DNA of 41,964 nt from RUG695 sp050943135 (lineage in GTDB: Bacteria; Planctomycetota; Planctomycetia; Pirellulales; Thermoguttaceae): NCBI GenBank assembly GCA_050943135.1, contig JBMNOP010000019.1, positions 1-41,964 of the forward strand, given 5' to 3'. Below the pieces are notes generated by a model, which worked only from the letters and a program-made list of their open reading frames with translations, had not been told where the DNA came from and did not search any database. The position numbers were made by a program, and so were the translations under genes. Shown one piece after another: positions 31,498 to 40,597 of the stretch (positions are counted from its first letter, which is position 1; each line of letters starts with the position of its first letter).

Positions 31498-32597
31498 CGA
31501 AAACACCTCTTGAGGAGTTGGATCACCCACAAGAGAAGCGCCATCACGACTCCCATGGCCAACATGATTGCCGTGATGAACGGCCCGATGAAAAAATCGT
31601 GTGTCCGAGAAAGGATCGATGGCCAGAAAATGATCAGGGCAAGGGCCGCCAGGCAGAGAAACGGCCCGTAAGGGATCTCTCGCTCGGAGCGGAAAAAGAG
31701 ACGTACCACCCCAAAGACCACCCCGGCCAGCGGAGCGAGAAAGAAGAGGATCACCCCCCCCTGCCAGCCAAATAGCACACCGAGAAACCCCATCAGAACC
31801 ACGTCCCCGAACCCCATCGCCTCGCGGCCGAGAACCGCCCCACCAATCAGGCGGACCCCCCAGACAAGGAGCATCGAAGCTGTCATGCCGGTCAGCGCCG
31901 AAAGGAGCGCCGTTTTCATCGCCTCCTGCCTTTCAAACGGAGGGGCGGAATAAAGGAGCCAAACAGCCGCCAGAGCGGCCAGGCCCAGGATCGGAAGGTA
32001 GATCGTCGCCGGAGACTGCCGCAGTCGGCGCAGAAAAAGAAGACCCCCTCGCTTGAACCCGAGACGTGGATACCAGCGTCGATCGAGCAGGGCAAAGACC
32101 CAGAAACCGATCGCCCCGGCACAAAGCATGAACCGGGGCACGTCGGCCGCGAGATGCGGAAAGGCAATCAGCACACGGGGAGAGACCACACCGACCGCAA
32201 TGTCGGTTCTATAGTCGGGCATCGCCGCGCCGGGGAAAAGGGTCATCAGCGTCACGGCAATCACCGTGGCCGGGATCATCACCAAGTCGGGAATCACGTA
32301 ATGCTCGAAGTCGATCAGCGAAACAAGCACCATCACTGCCAGGGCAAAGGCATGAACGAAAAACCGCGCCACGGCGTTCCCGCCGTCTCCCCCGCAGAGC
32401 AGCTCGGGCTGCCACACAACCTGCCGGTAAAAGAGCGCCGGAAACGCGACGGCAAAAAAGAAAACGGTCAGCCAAAAGCGTGTCTTCGGCCGGCTACGGC
32501 AGTTGAACAACCGAGCTCCGGCGTCAACCGACACCCCGACCACCACCCCACAGAGTCCCAGGAGCGGGTAGAGTAGGCAAGGCGAAAGACCGGTCAT
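31494..32597 (-). CDS. A24 prepilin peptidase-like membrane protein, without the methylase domain
   Basis: This 367-aa polytopic membrane protein has both catalytic aspartates of type IV prepilin peptidases. The first is in S-L-I-D-F-E-H-Y-V-I-P-D; the second, the G-x-G-D-type aspartate, is in E-A-M-G-F-G-D-V-V-L-M-G. Relatives cut the leader of type IV pilin-like proteins at the membrane. The N-terminal cytoplasmic methyltransferase domain with its C-x-x-C pairs is absent. A large central insert (about 130-230) separates the aspartates. No pilin or secretion genes lie nearby. It is operonic with yggU (ATGA overlap). Confidence 0.85.
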   Translation of the reverse strand: MTGLSPCLLYPLLGLCGVVVGVSVDAGARLFNCRSRPKTRFWLTVFFFAVAFPALFYRQVVWQPELLCGGDGGNAVARFFVHAFALAVMVLVSLIDFEHYVIPDLVMIPATVIAVTLMTLFPGAAMPDYRTDIAVGVVSPRVLIAFPHLAADVPRFMLCAGAIGFWVFALLDRRWYPRLGFKRGGLLFLRRLRQSPATIYLPILGLAALAAVWLLYSAPPFERQEAMKTALLSALTGMTASMLLVWGVRLIGGAVLGREAMGFGDVVLMGFLGVLFGWQGGVILFFLAPLAGVVFGVVRLFFRSEREIPYGPFLCLAALALIIFWPSILSRTHDFFIGPFITAIMLAMGVVMALLLWVIQLLKRCFR

Positions 32598-32643
32598 CGT
32601 TCCATCCCCTAATCGGTTGATCTTCCTCGGTTAACCGAACCGG

Positions 32644-33795
32644 TCAGCCGATCGCTTTATCGTAGACGCGAAACGTCTTGTTGAGAATCGCCCCGCCCCG
32701 TTCGAGACTCCCGCGAGAATATTGATTCGATTCCAAAACCCAAGAGAATTCAACTTCCTGAATTCCCCAGGCCAAGACCCGCGGCACGAGCGCGTTGACC
32801 AGAACGAGCCCCAGCCCGAGCATCTGGTATTCGGGCAGAACGTTGGTACTCAATATCCGGAGTTTCTTGATTTTTTCCTTTTTCCGCAAAAGTCTGATGA
32901 ACCCGAACGGGAAGAGTTTCCCCTTAATTGCCCGGATACGCGGGTTGTAGTCGGGCAGGCAAAAAGACGCACCGACAATCTTCCCGTCTAATTCGAGGGC
33001 AACGACCAGGTCGGGGACAATCAGGAACTTGAGACTGAATGCCATGTCTTTGAGTTCGCGGTCCGAAAAAGGAACGAACCCCCAGGTATTTGAGAGGGAG
33101 TTATTGTAAATCCCAAGAAACGCTTCGACGTCGCGACCAAAATGTTTGATATCGACGTAACGGACTTTGGCCCCCGTCCGTTCTTCGATACGGTGACATA
33201 CGTCAAGATACTTGTCTCGGACACCCGGAAGCATGTTGATTTCGCCCCAGAAGGAGAACAGGTCTTGTGATTTGGCGAAACCGTAATTCTCGACCAGGGT
33301 TGCATAGTAGGGTGGGTTGTAGGTCATCATAAAGAAGGGGGGCGAGTCGAACCCCTCGATCAGCAGACCGACCGTATGATTCATCGACGGGTTCATCGGG
33401 CCGCGGATAGTCGTGCAACCGCGCTCTTTCAGCCAGGACGATGCGGCATCGAAAAGGGCGTTTGCGACGTCTTGTTCGTCGATCGAATCGAAGAACCCAA
33501 AGAAGCCGACTCCGTCGTGATACCGCTGCAGATGCCCAACGTTCAGGATCGCGACGATTCGGCCGACAACCTCCTTTCCACGATAGGCAAGGAACGCCTG
33601 ACAGGAATTCTTCTCGTAGAACGGGTTTTTCGAAAACCCGACGAGCCCCTTTTCGTCCATACGAATGTTTGGAACCCAGTTGGGGTCGTTTTCGTATAGT
33701 TTGAAGGGAAAATTCAGAAAAGCGCGACGCTGACAAAAGGTCTTGGCCTCAACCACTCTCACTTTTGAATCCGATGTTCTTGATTTCGTCATCAT
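32644..33795 (-). CDS. GNAT-fold N-acetyltransferase-like protein
   Basis: This 383-aa protein belongs to a conserved family with an N-terminal F-L-x-F-P-F-K-L-Y-x-x-D-P-N-W-V-P motif. G-R-I-V-A-I-L-N and G-F-F-G-F-F-D follow, then R-G-P-M-N-P-S-M-N near the middle and a C-terminal GNAT-like domain with L-G-L-G-L-V-L-V-N. Members are annotated as acetyltransferases, but their substrates are not known. It follows the Nudix gene by 57 bp and precedes the prepilin peptidase gene by about 46 bp. Either of the first two ATGs could be the start. Confidence 0.72.
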   Translation of the reverse strand: MMTKSRTSDSKVRVVEAKTFCQRRAFLNFPFKLYENDPNWVPNIRMDEKGLVGFSKNPFYEKNSCQAFLAYRGKEVVGRIVAILNVGHLQRYHDGVGFFGFFDSIDEQDVANALFDAASSWLKERGCTTIRGPMNPSMNHTVGLLIEGFDSPPFFMMTYNPPYYATLVENYGFAKSQDLFSFWGEINMLPGVRDKYLDVCHRIEERTGAKVRYVDIKHFGRDVEAFLGIYNNSLSNTWGFVPFSDRELKDMAFSLKFLIVPDLVVALELDGKIVGASFCLPDYNPRIRAIKGKLFPFGFIRLLRKKEKIKKLRILSTNVLPEYQMLGLGLVLVNALVPRVLAWGIQEVEFSWVLESNQYSRGSLERGGAILNKTFRVYDKAIG

Positions 33796-33852
33796 ACCGT
33801 CTTAATCTCTTGGGATTGATAAATCTTGTGTAACGCCGCCTGTCCGGCCGAA

Positions 33853-34500
33853 TCACGGCGTGCCAGTCCCGTAAAGGGCCCGCAATGTGATCTCGGTCCA
33901 CGTTTCGAAACGACGGCCGCTTGCCAAAAGCGTTTTGATGTCGTAGAAGCCCGACTCAATCAGATCCGGCTCTTTTGGTGTTACACAAGGCGCTTCGAGT
34001 TCGAAACGGTGAACAATCCCCAGATGAACCTTGCCGACCTCGTTTTGGTCGTCGTTGATCAGGCCGACACACGACTCGACGTAAGAGGATTCGAGAACGA
34101 CCTCTTCATGGAGTTCGCGCAGAAGCCCTTCCCGGTAGATGTCGCGACCATCTTTCGAACCCACGGCCCGCGCGTAGTCGGTCTCGTTGATATGGCCGCC
34201 GACACCGACACTCATCAGGTTATGAAGGCGAGATTCACCCATGCCACGGCCTCGGACATAGGCAAAAACCGACTCACAACCATCGGGATCACGGTGGGTG
34301 AAGAGCATGTAGGGAATCAACTGTTTGAAATCGGGGTTCGACTCCATATCTCCCCGACGCGCAAAACGCAGATTCACCGGCTCGAAGAGCCGCGCATAGC
34401 GGCTCGGCTCGGCGCAGAACCCTTGAAAGTACCCGATCGAATGAAGCAGATCGGTCGGAACAACCAAGATCTGCTCTTCATCTTTTACACTCACCGTCAT
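33853..34500 (-). CDS. Nudix hydrolase-like protein
   Basis: This 215-aa protein has a Nudix core. G-V-G-G-H-I-N-E (about 112-119) is followed by G-L-L-R-E-L-H-E-E-V, which supplies the R-E-x-x-E-E metal-binding helix. A 17-residue insert sits between the two halves of the Nudix box, where family members vary. Such enzymes hydrolyse nucleoside diphosphate derivatives, and the substrate here is unknown. It lies 26 bp downstream of the thioredoxin-fold gene, on the same strand, and ahead of the GNAT-like gene, so it is probably part of that transcript. Confidence 0.78.
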   Translation of the reverse strand: MTVSVKDEEQILVVPTDLLHSIGYFQGFCAEPSRYARLFEPVNLRFARRGDMESNPDFKQLIPYMLFTHRDPDGCESVFAYVRGRGMGESRLHNLMSVGVGGHINETDYARAVGSKDGRDIYREGLLRELHEEVVLESSYVESCVGLINDDQNEVGKVHLGIVHRFELEAPCVTPKEPDLIESGFYDIKTLLASGRRFETWTEITLRALYGTGTP

Positions 34501-34526
34501 TTTGCTCTTATTACCGCCTACCCGAC

Positions 34527-36446
34527 TTACTTCGCTTCGGCCATTCTGTCGAGACGGACTTCCAGATCAGCGACCGACATTACGTTTGGCAGAAGCATCT
34601 GCCCCTGTCCGTTGAGAACCATCATCATCGGCGCGGCCTGCAGACCGAGTTTGATGGCGGTTGGGCTGTTGGTCACGTCGAGTGCGTTCCCCTGAACAAA
34701 GACATTCTTCCAAGGCATCACACCGATGATTTTGAGAATTTGCTGAACATCTTCGGGGCGTTCGTCGAGAGATATGCCAATGACCTCGACTTCCGGCCGC
34801 GCGGCGATCTTCTTCATCAGGTCGAAATCTTCCTGATTGTAACTCCAGGAGGCCCAGCAGAAGAGAACAGTCGTCTTGCCGGTGGCCAGGGAACCGATCG
34901 CCGCGCCGTCGGTCGTTTTCCAATCGGCGGGCAGATCAAACGTTTTGCCGATCGAGCTGAGACGTGCGACCGCCCCGGCGGCTTTCTGACCGACCGGTTC
35001 GTTCGAGAAATCCTGCGCCACGGTGCTGTAGTAATTGAGCGCGCCGTCATTTTCCTGGATATACTCCTGGTCGAGAGCGAGCGTCATCAGAGCTTCGGCT
35101 GCGGCCTGGGTTCTTGGATATTCGTCGGCAAAGGCGACTAAGTTCTCTTTGTACTCGTCGCCGGCGTTCATCTTATCGCCGTCGCGAACCGACTGATCAC
35201 TCAAAATCGCGTAGTAACTTCCGCCGATCTGACGCAACCGGATAAAGGCCGTCAGTTCGCGGTTGCTCCCTTCCTTTTTAAGAATTTCATAGAGCCCTTC
35301 GAGCTTCTTCGCCCCGTTGGGATAGTTTCCCAGACGGATTTCGCTCATCAGGAAGTTGGCACTTTCACGAATGAAGTTGTCCCGTTCCTGCGGAAGCTTC
35401 GTGGCAATCTCCATATAGAGATTGAAGATTTCTTCACACTTGGCGGCAACCTGATCGGGAGCCGTTTGTTCGAGTTCGGCCTGTGCCTGGCGGAGACGAT
35501 CGGCCCATTCGGAGTAATCCCCTTCGGTCTCGGAGATCGCACCGCCGCCGGCATTACCCATTGCGGGGAAGAAGACCGAGCTGACCGAAATTTGGCCGCT
35601 GTCACTGCCGAACGGCTCGCCTGTCGGAAGACCGACCACTTTCCAGACGTCGCCAACTTTTACGAGATCGCCGATCGTGATCTGGTGACTGCGCGATTCT
35701 CCTTCGGTGGCTTGCATCAAAACGACGCCGGCATTGAAGTAGATCGGCAGATCAACCTTCAGGCCGCTTTTCCCTTTCGGCAGAAGTCCGGGATGGTTCC
35801 CGTTGAACGCCCCCCACTCGACACCTTGCGGAAGCCTGAGGCTTGAGGCAAAGGAATTGAACCCGGAATCGACCGAATCGACCTGCTTATTCAGCTCATC
35901 GGCAATCGGGCCGGTGATCCCGAGATTTTTGATGTCCTCTTTGGTCAGAGCGACTGCCCAGTAGCGGGCCAGGTCGCCGGTTGCGAGGGCTCGAACCACT
36001 TCGGCCGTCGTCTCTTCGGGTGTCGTCGACACCCAGGCGATTCCTTTCGTTGTCCGTTTGCCGACACGCGTCCCGGCATCGCCGAGACAGCGTCCCACAC
36101 CGGTGATCAGGTCGTCGCGAAAAACCTCGATTCCGTTACGATAGAAACGAATCTCTTCGATCTTTCTGGAATCCTTGCTTGTCGCCCGTTGGCAGAGAAT
36201 GCGAAGAGGGGTACTGCCGTCGGGACCGTAGAGAAGTTTTCCCTTGTATCCGTCCTCTTCAAAAGCAGAAAAACCGCACTTGGACATTTCATCGGCCGAG
36301 GGCAGATCGACTTCAATATCGGGCAACGACGGTTTTTGTTGTAACACACGTTCCACCGTCTGAGCCTGTGCCCAAACCGTCGGCATCAGCAAGAGCCCGG
36401 CAAGCAGAAAATGAAATCGAATCCCTTTGAATAAATGGCTTTTCAT
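34527..36446 (-). CDS. exported protein with a C-terminal thioredoxin-fold (TlpA-like) domain lacking CxxC
   Basis: This 639-aa exported protein has a typical signal peptide (M-K-S-H-L-F-K-G-I-R-F then a leucine-rich core, cleaved after A-Q-A). A long helical, TPR-like middle follows (residues about 270-500, with repeated Y/A pairs). The C-terminal domain (about 515-639) follows the TlpA/AhpC pattern: T-V-L-F-C-W-A-S-W-S, then V-I-G-I-S-L-D and A-P-M-M-M-V-L. The redox C-x-x-C is replaced by C-W-A-S-W-S, so it is probably not a disulfide oxidoreductase. The ATG at 36446 starts the signal peptide; the in-frame extension does not. Confidence 0.78.
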   Translation of the reverse strand: MKSHLFKGIRFHFLLAGLLLMPTVWAQAQTVERVLQQKPSLPDIEVDLPSADEMSKCGFSAFEEDGYKGKLLYGPDGSTPLRILCQRATSKDSRKIEEIRFYRNGIEVFRDDLITGVGRCLGDAGTRVGKRTTKGIAWVSTTPEETTAEVVRALATGDLARYWAVALTKEDIKNLGITGPIADELNKQVDSVDSGFNSFASSLRLPQGVEWGAFNGNHPGLLPKGKSGLKVDLPIYFNAGVVLMQATEGESRSHQITIGDLVKVGDVWKVVGLPTGEPFGSDSGQISVSSVFFPAMGNAGGGAISETEGDYSEWADRLRQAQAELEQTAPDQVAAKCEEIFNLYMEIATKLPQERDNFIRESANFLMSEIRLGNYPNGAKKLEGLYEILKKEGSNRELTAFIRLRQIGGSYYAILSDQSVRDGDKMNAGDEYKENLVAFADEYPRTQAAAEALMTLALDQEYIQENDGALNYYSTVAQDFSNEPVGQKAAGAVARLSSIGKTFDLPADWKTTDGAAIGSLATGKTTVLFCWASWSYNQEDFDLMKKIAARPEVEVIGISLDERPEDVQQILKIIGVMPWKNVFVQGNALDVTNSPTAIKLGLQAAPMMMVLNGQGQMLLPNVMSVADLEVRLDRMAEAK

Positions 36447-36514
36447 AAATAACCCCCAGTTATTCCGTCCTCTCTCAATTGGCAACCTACCGCAATTCGA
36501 CGGTAAGCGCCGAG

Positions 36515-36544
36515 ATTATCATTTATTTGGGGGCTTGTTGTCAA
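36515..36544 (-). promoter_or_regulatory. promoter of the thioredoxin-fold protein gene
   Basis: On the minus strand, a perfect TTGACA (36544-36539) and GATAAT (36520-36515) are separated by 18 bp. They lie about 70 bp before the ATG at 36446. Confidence 0.75.
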
Positions 36545-36621
36545 TATGGATTTGCGAACAAGAGAAGAATGGAGAAAATGGAGAAGAAAGAAAAGCCTAA
36601 AGTCTCAAACCCAAAACCGCA

Positions 36622-36648
36622 GCCGCGCGATCAAAAAGATCGCGCGGC
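36622..36648 (-). terminator. intrinsic terminator of the Cys-rich protein gene
   Basis: An 11-bp perfect stem, GCCGCGCGATC (36622-36632) and GATCGCGCGGC (36638-36648), has a 5-base loop. On the minus strand it is followed by a T-rich stretch containing GGTTTTGGGTTT. It lies about 28 bp after the stop of the gene at 36677. Confidence 0.75.
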
Positions 36649-36676
36649 CGGGAAAGGAACTCAGGAGAGAGAGTAA

Positions 36677-37474
36677 TTAACGTGCCAAGCGGGCTTGGCG
36701 TGCTGTAGCCGTGGCAATGCGGCGGGCGTTACGGGAAGCCTGAGCCGGAGTTGGGCGAAGATTGCGCTGCACCGGAACGCTCATCACCTGCTCGTTGTAG
36801 GTGTAACCGTCGTTTGCCTGAGACTGAAGCTGACGGCGTGATTTCTTCTGGCCGAGCGTCTCGATTTTATCATATCTCACATAGTCGGAACCTTCGAAAG
36901 CCGTGCCGTTGGCCAGACTCGGATTCACCTGGGCGCGGGGAGCGCGTTGGGGGGCCGTCTCGGCATACTGATAATCCCCGGCCGGTTGCGGATTGGCAGC
37001 GTAGTAACCCTGATATCCGTAATAGGGGTTTCCGCAACCGCCGCAGGGGTCACCGACATAGTTGCCGCAGATATCGCACGGATCGCTGTAACATTCTGCG
37101 TACGGGGGCGCGCAACCGCAGTCGGCGTAGGTGCCGGTGCAGAAGAGGCTGGCGACCCAATGGATCGGGGTCAAGACGATATTGACCGCGCCCGAAAGAA
37201 TGCAGCCGATTCCGGCAAAGAGGCCCTCACCGCAATAACCGCCATAATAACCAACATTGCAGGCATCGTAGCAGCCGTCGTCGCCGTAGTAACCTACCCC
37301 ACCGTAAGCGCCGACACCGCAGGAAGGTGCGCAACTCGGCTCGCAAGCCGGGGCACAACTGATTTCCCCCGATTCATAGCAACCGACACCCGCATATTGA
37401 GCCTGAGCGTTTTGGAGACCTCCCCAGCAAAGGAGGGCAAGCGCCAAAGCAAAGAGCGAAGCCTTGAATTTCAT
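36677..37474 (-). CDS. secreted Cys/Gly/Tyr-rich protein, function unknown
   Basis: This 265-aa protein has a clear signal peptide (K-F-K-A-S-L-F-A-L, leucine-rich core, cleaved after A-Q-A near 25). The mature part is very rich in Cys, Gly and Tyr, with near-tandem motifs such as C-A-P-A-C-E-P-S-C-A-P-S-C and G-Y-Y-G-G-Y-C-G. One hydrophobic segment (about 84-112) may lie in a membrane or be buried. The C-terminal third is Arg/Ala-rich. Cysteine-rich exported proteins are known in planctomycete cell walls, so an envelope role is plausible but not shown. GGGAG lies eight bases before the ATG, and a terminator follows. Confidence 0.7.
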   Translation of the reverse strand: MKFKASLFALALALLCWGGLQNAQAQYAGVGCYESGEISCAPACEPSCAPSCGVGAYGGVGYYGDDGCYDACNVGYYGGYCGEGLFAGIGCILSGAVNIVLTPIHWVASLFCTGTYADCGCAPPYAECYSDPCDICGNYVGDPCGGCGNPYYGYQGYYAANPQPAGDYQYAETAPQRAPRAQVNPSLANGTAFEGSDYVRYDKIETLGQKKSRRQLQSQANDGYTYNEQVMSVPVQRNLRPTPAQASRNARRIATATARQARLAR

Positions 37475-37824
37475 TTTGATACTCCCTTAAAACTATGTTC
37501 CCTTGAAATGAATCCCTTTAATTTTTCCTTCGAGTAAGCAAATCTCACGGGGAGATCCCTTCATCTGGAACAACTTATCGACGAATCATAAAGCGAAAAT
37601 TCACTAAAAACAGAATAATCGGAAAAATTTAACAGATTTTCCGAAAGTCAACCCCGCCGCTACCCAATGGAAGGGGAAATCATCCCCGCGTCGATCCGTA
37701 AAAGAGCGATAGCAGGCGCCGAGCGCTCTTGACATATTCCCCCGTTCGTTAGAAAATAACAGCATGGGATGTAGTTGTTGGGATGGAATCTTTCGCCCGG
37801 CGTAAAAACTTCTTGGAGATAAAG
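37475..37824. other. divergent intergenic region with the lutB promoter
   Basis: No gene is seen in these 350 bp. The left half is A+T-rich and should hold the Cys-rich protein's promoter, which I could not define with confidence. The right half contains the plus-strand promoter listed separately. Confidence 0.5.
37729..37757 (+). promoter_or_regulatory. promoter of lutB
   Basis: A perfect TTGACA (37729-37734) is followed at 17 bp by GAAAAT (37752-37757), giving a leader of about 60 nt before the ATG at 37825. Confidence 0.6.
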
Positions 37825-39225
37825 ATGGTAAGCCCTCTGAGCGGTGCGCCGTTTCTCAAACGGGAAACGAAACCACTTGCCGAACCTAAGCCGAACCAGG
37901 CGCTGATCGATGCGATGACCAAGAGCATCGACGCCAGTCTAAAAGACTGTTGGTCGATCCCCGATTGGCCGAAATGGCGTGATGCCGCTCACGATGTCAA
38001 GGCGTATACCCTGGCAAACCTCGAAAAGCTCCTGGCTCAATTTGCCGACAACCTCGAAGCGAAAGGGGTCACGGTCCTCTGGGCGCGCGACGCCGAAGAC
38101 GCCAATAAGATCGTCCTCGACATTGCCCGGCAAAACAATGTCAAAACGGTCGTTAAAGGGAAATCGATGGTCTCGGAAGAGATGGAGCTCAATAAAGCGC
38201 TCGCCTCTATCGGTGTCAAAGCCCTCGAAACCGACCTGGGAGAGTTCATCGTACAACTGACAGGAATGCGTCCGACCCACATCGTGACTCCGGCAACCCA
38301 CCTGAGTGCCAAAGAAGTCGGGGGAGTCTTTCGGGACAAACTGGGGGTTCCGTTCACCGAACAGCACGAAGAGCTGACGATGATCGCCCGGCACCGTCTT
38401 CGGAAAGAGTTCATCTCGGCCGACCTGGGGATCAGTGGCATCAACATCGCCATGGCATCGACCGGCACATTTTGCCTCATCGAAAACGAGGGAAACATCG
38501 GCCTTTCGACCACTGCGCCAAAACTGCACGTCGCCCTGATGGGAATCGAAAAGCTGATTCCCGGTCCGGAATATCTCCCCCTATTCCTGAATATGCTCCC
38601 GCGAATGGGAACCGCCCAAAAACTCACATCCTACACACATATTTTCAACGGGCCGACCGAAGGGCGAAAACTCTATGTGGTCATCATCGACAACGGACGA
38701 ACCCGTGCGTTGGCTTCGCCGAAACATCGGAAAATCCTTCATTGTATCCGTTGTGGGGGGTGCATGGCACGCTGCCCGGTCTATCGCCAGGTCGGTGGCT
38801 GGGCTTACGGTTGGGTTTACCCCGGACCGCTCGGCGTCGTTTTAACGCCGCAGCTCCTCGGTTACGAGAAAGCCGGAAAACTTCCGTTCGCTTCGTCTCT
38901 CTGCGGTGCCTGTTCGCAAATCTGTCCGGTCAAGGTCGACTTGGCACACCAGATTGTCCGATCTCGCGCCGAATCGGTCGAGGCGCCGATCTCTCCGGCC
39001 CATTCGATCGCCGAACGGCTGATGTGGAGTTCGTTCGTCTGGATGATGCGAAAACGCTGGCGCTATGATCTTGCCATGCGATTCGTGAAGATCGGCGCAC
39101 GCCTCGCGCCTCTCCTTCCCTATCACCCTTGGCTGATGGGCCGATGGACACGCGGCCGCACCATTCCGGCAACTCAGAAAGAGGGTTCTTTCGGCAAATG
39201 GTGGAAGAAAAACCATAAGGATTAA
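37825..39225 (+). CDS. lutB: LutB-like lactate-utilisation iron-sulfur protein
   Basis: This 467-aa protein has an N-terminal LUD domain with V-V-K-G-K-S-M-V-S-E-E and G-T-F-C-L-I-E-N-E-G-N. Two ferredoxin cluster motifs follow: C-I-R-C-G-G-C-M-A-R-C-P and C-G-A-C-S-Q-I-C-P-V. LutB joins LutA and LutC in bacterial L-lactate oxidation. Neither lutA nor lutC is next to it, so the complex partner must be elsewhere or the role differs. I use the ATG at 37825, with GGAG six bases upstream, because the first ATG at 37783 lacks a ribosome-binding site. cdsA follows after 5 bp. Confidence 0.9.
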   Translation: MVSPLSGAPFLKRETKPLAEPKPNQALIDAMTKSIDASLKDCWSIPDWPKWRDAAHDVKAYTLANLEKLLAQFADNLEAKGVTVLWARDAEDANKIVLDIARQNNVKTVVKGKSMVSEEMELNKALASIGVKALETDLGEFIVQLTGMRPTHIVTPATHLSAKEVGGVFRDKLGVPFTEQHEELTMIARHRLRKEFISADLGISGINIAMASTGTFCLIENEGNIGLSTTAPKLHVALMGIEKLIPGPEYLPLFLNMLPRMGTAQKLTSYTHIFNGPTEGRKLYVVIIDNGRTRALASPKHRKILHCIRCGGCMARCPVYRQVGGWAYGWVYPGPLGVVLTPQLLGYEKAGKLPFASSLCGACSQICPVKVDLAHQIVRSRAESVEAPISPAHSIAERLMWSSFVWMMRKRWRYDLAMRFVKIGARLAPLLPYHPWLMGRWTRGRTIPATQKEGSFGKWWKKNHKD

Positions 39226-39230
39226 GTTCT

Positions 39231-40454
39231 ATGGATCATCGCTCGCTCCTGCTGATCACCGGGATTCTTGTCTTTCTGATCGCGGCCACCATCGCGGTTG
39301 CGCTCCTTCGCCGCCGCAAGGACTCGACCATCGATATTTCGATTATCGATACTTGCCGAAGCCGCATTCAGGCCTGGTGGATTTTCTTCGGTCTTTTGGC
39401 CTGCGCATTGATCCTGGGAACGGTCGCCACGACCTTCTTTTTCTTCATGCTTTCGTTCTGGGCTCTGCGTGAATATATTACGTTGACTCCTTCGAAACTC
39501 GCGGATCATCGAACCCTCTTTCTTCTTTACTTTATTTGGACACCGCTCCAGTTTTTCCTGGTCGGGGTGAACGACGAATGGTTCATCAACGTGTTCGGGA
39601 TCAGCAGTTACCAGGTCTATTCGGTTCTGATCCCGGTCTATGCCTTTTTGATTCTTCCTGCGACGATCGCGGTTTATAATGACACGAAGAATTATCTCGA
39701 ACGGGTCGGGAAAATCCAATTCGGGTTGGTGATCTGCGTCTACTCGCTCAGTTTCGCCCCGGCCCTGCTGACGACCACGATTCCGAATGAACGTCAATCC
39801 GCGTCGGTGACCCCCGCAATTTACGAAGGCGGGGTCGAGACAAACATCCTTGCCCTTCCGCAGGTCATCGAAGGGACCCCGGCAAAAGAAGATTCCGAAA
39901 CCGAGGGTGAAGGGCCGAAGGTTGCTCAGGAGACAGATCCCGCTGCCGAGAAGACGGAATTGGCCGAAGTGGAATCCGTGACAATTCCGGAAGTCTTGCG
40001 CGAAAAACCGATGTGCAAGCAAATGACCTCCGACCACCTCTGCCTTCTCTTCTTTTTCATTTTCATCGTGCAGATGAGCGATATTTTCCAGTATCTCTGG
40101 TCGCAGTTCTTCCGGCGCGGCGTGATTGCCGAATCGATCAACAAGAACAAGACTTGGGGCGGGGTCTTTGCCGGAGCACTTTCGACTTCCCTTCTGGCAA
40201 TGGGACTCTGGTACTTCGTTCCGCTGCCGAAATGGTGGCAGCCACTCATCATCGGGTTTGTCGTCTCACTCATGGGGTTTGCCGGCAGTATCACCTTCAG
40301 TGCAATCAAACGCGACAAAGGGGTTACGGAGTACGGGCAGCTGGTCGAAGGACACAACGGCGTCCTCGACCGTATCGACTCGCTCTGTTTTGCCGCGCCG
40401 GTCTACTTCCATTTGGTCTGGATTTTCCTCCATTTGGAAATGCGCTCCTTCTAA
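39231..40454 (+). CDS. cdsA: phosphatidate cytidylyltransferase
   Basis: This 407-aa integral membrane enzyme makes CDP-diacylglycerol from phosphatidic acid and CTP, the branch point of phospholipid synthesis. Eight or more hydrophobic segments are visible. The C-terminal family signature is S-A-I-K-R-D-K-G, then G-H-N-G-V-L-D-R-I-D, close to the S-x-x-K-R-x(4)-G-H-G-G-x-x-D-R-x-D consensus with one Gly replaced by Asn. An acidic loop of about 70 residues (about 200-260) is inserted mid-protein and makes it longer than usual (about 280). AAGGA lies ten bases before the ATG. It is co-transcribed with lutB, with no obvious functional link. Confidence 0.9.
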   Translation: MDHRSLLLITGILVFLIAATIAVALLRRRKDSTIDISIIDTCRSRIQAWWIFFGLLACALILGTVATTFFFFMLSFWALREYITLTPSKLADHRTLFLLYFIWTPLQFFLVGVNDEWFINVFGISSYQVYSVLIPVYAFLILPATIAVYNDTKNYLERVGKIQFGLVICVYSLSFAPALLTTTIPNERQSASVTPAIYEGGVETNILALPQVIEGTPAKEDSETEGEGPKVAQETDPAAEKTELAEVESVTIPEVLREKPMCKQMTSDHLCLLFFFIFIVQMSDIFQYLWSQFFRRGVIAESINKNKTWGGVFAGALSTSLLAMGLWYFVPLPKWWQPLIIGFVVSLMGFAGSITFSAIKRDKGVTEYGQLVEGHNGVLDRIDSLCFAAPVYFHLVWIFLHLEMRSF

Positions 40455-40597
40455 GTCTTGACGACCGATCGTCGCATAAAAACGGTCTGAGACGGAGGGG
40501 CCCCAAGGAATAACTCCTGAATCCTTCGTTTTTGTCACGCTCTGTTGGATCAAAGTAACCAACTGTTTCCAAGGAGGTGCTCTTTGGGGGCATGTGC

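Noticed and set aside
36479..36676. A 65-codon plus-strand frame rich in Lys and Pro
   Set aside because: It runs through the promoter of one gene and the terminator of another and has no homology or good start.
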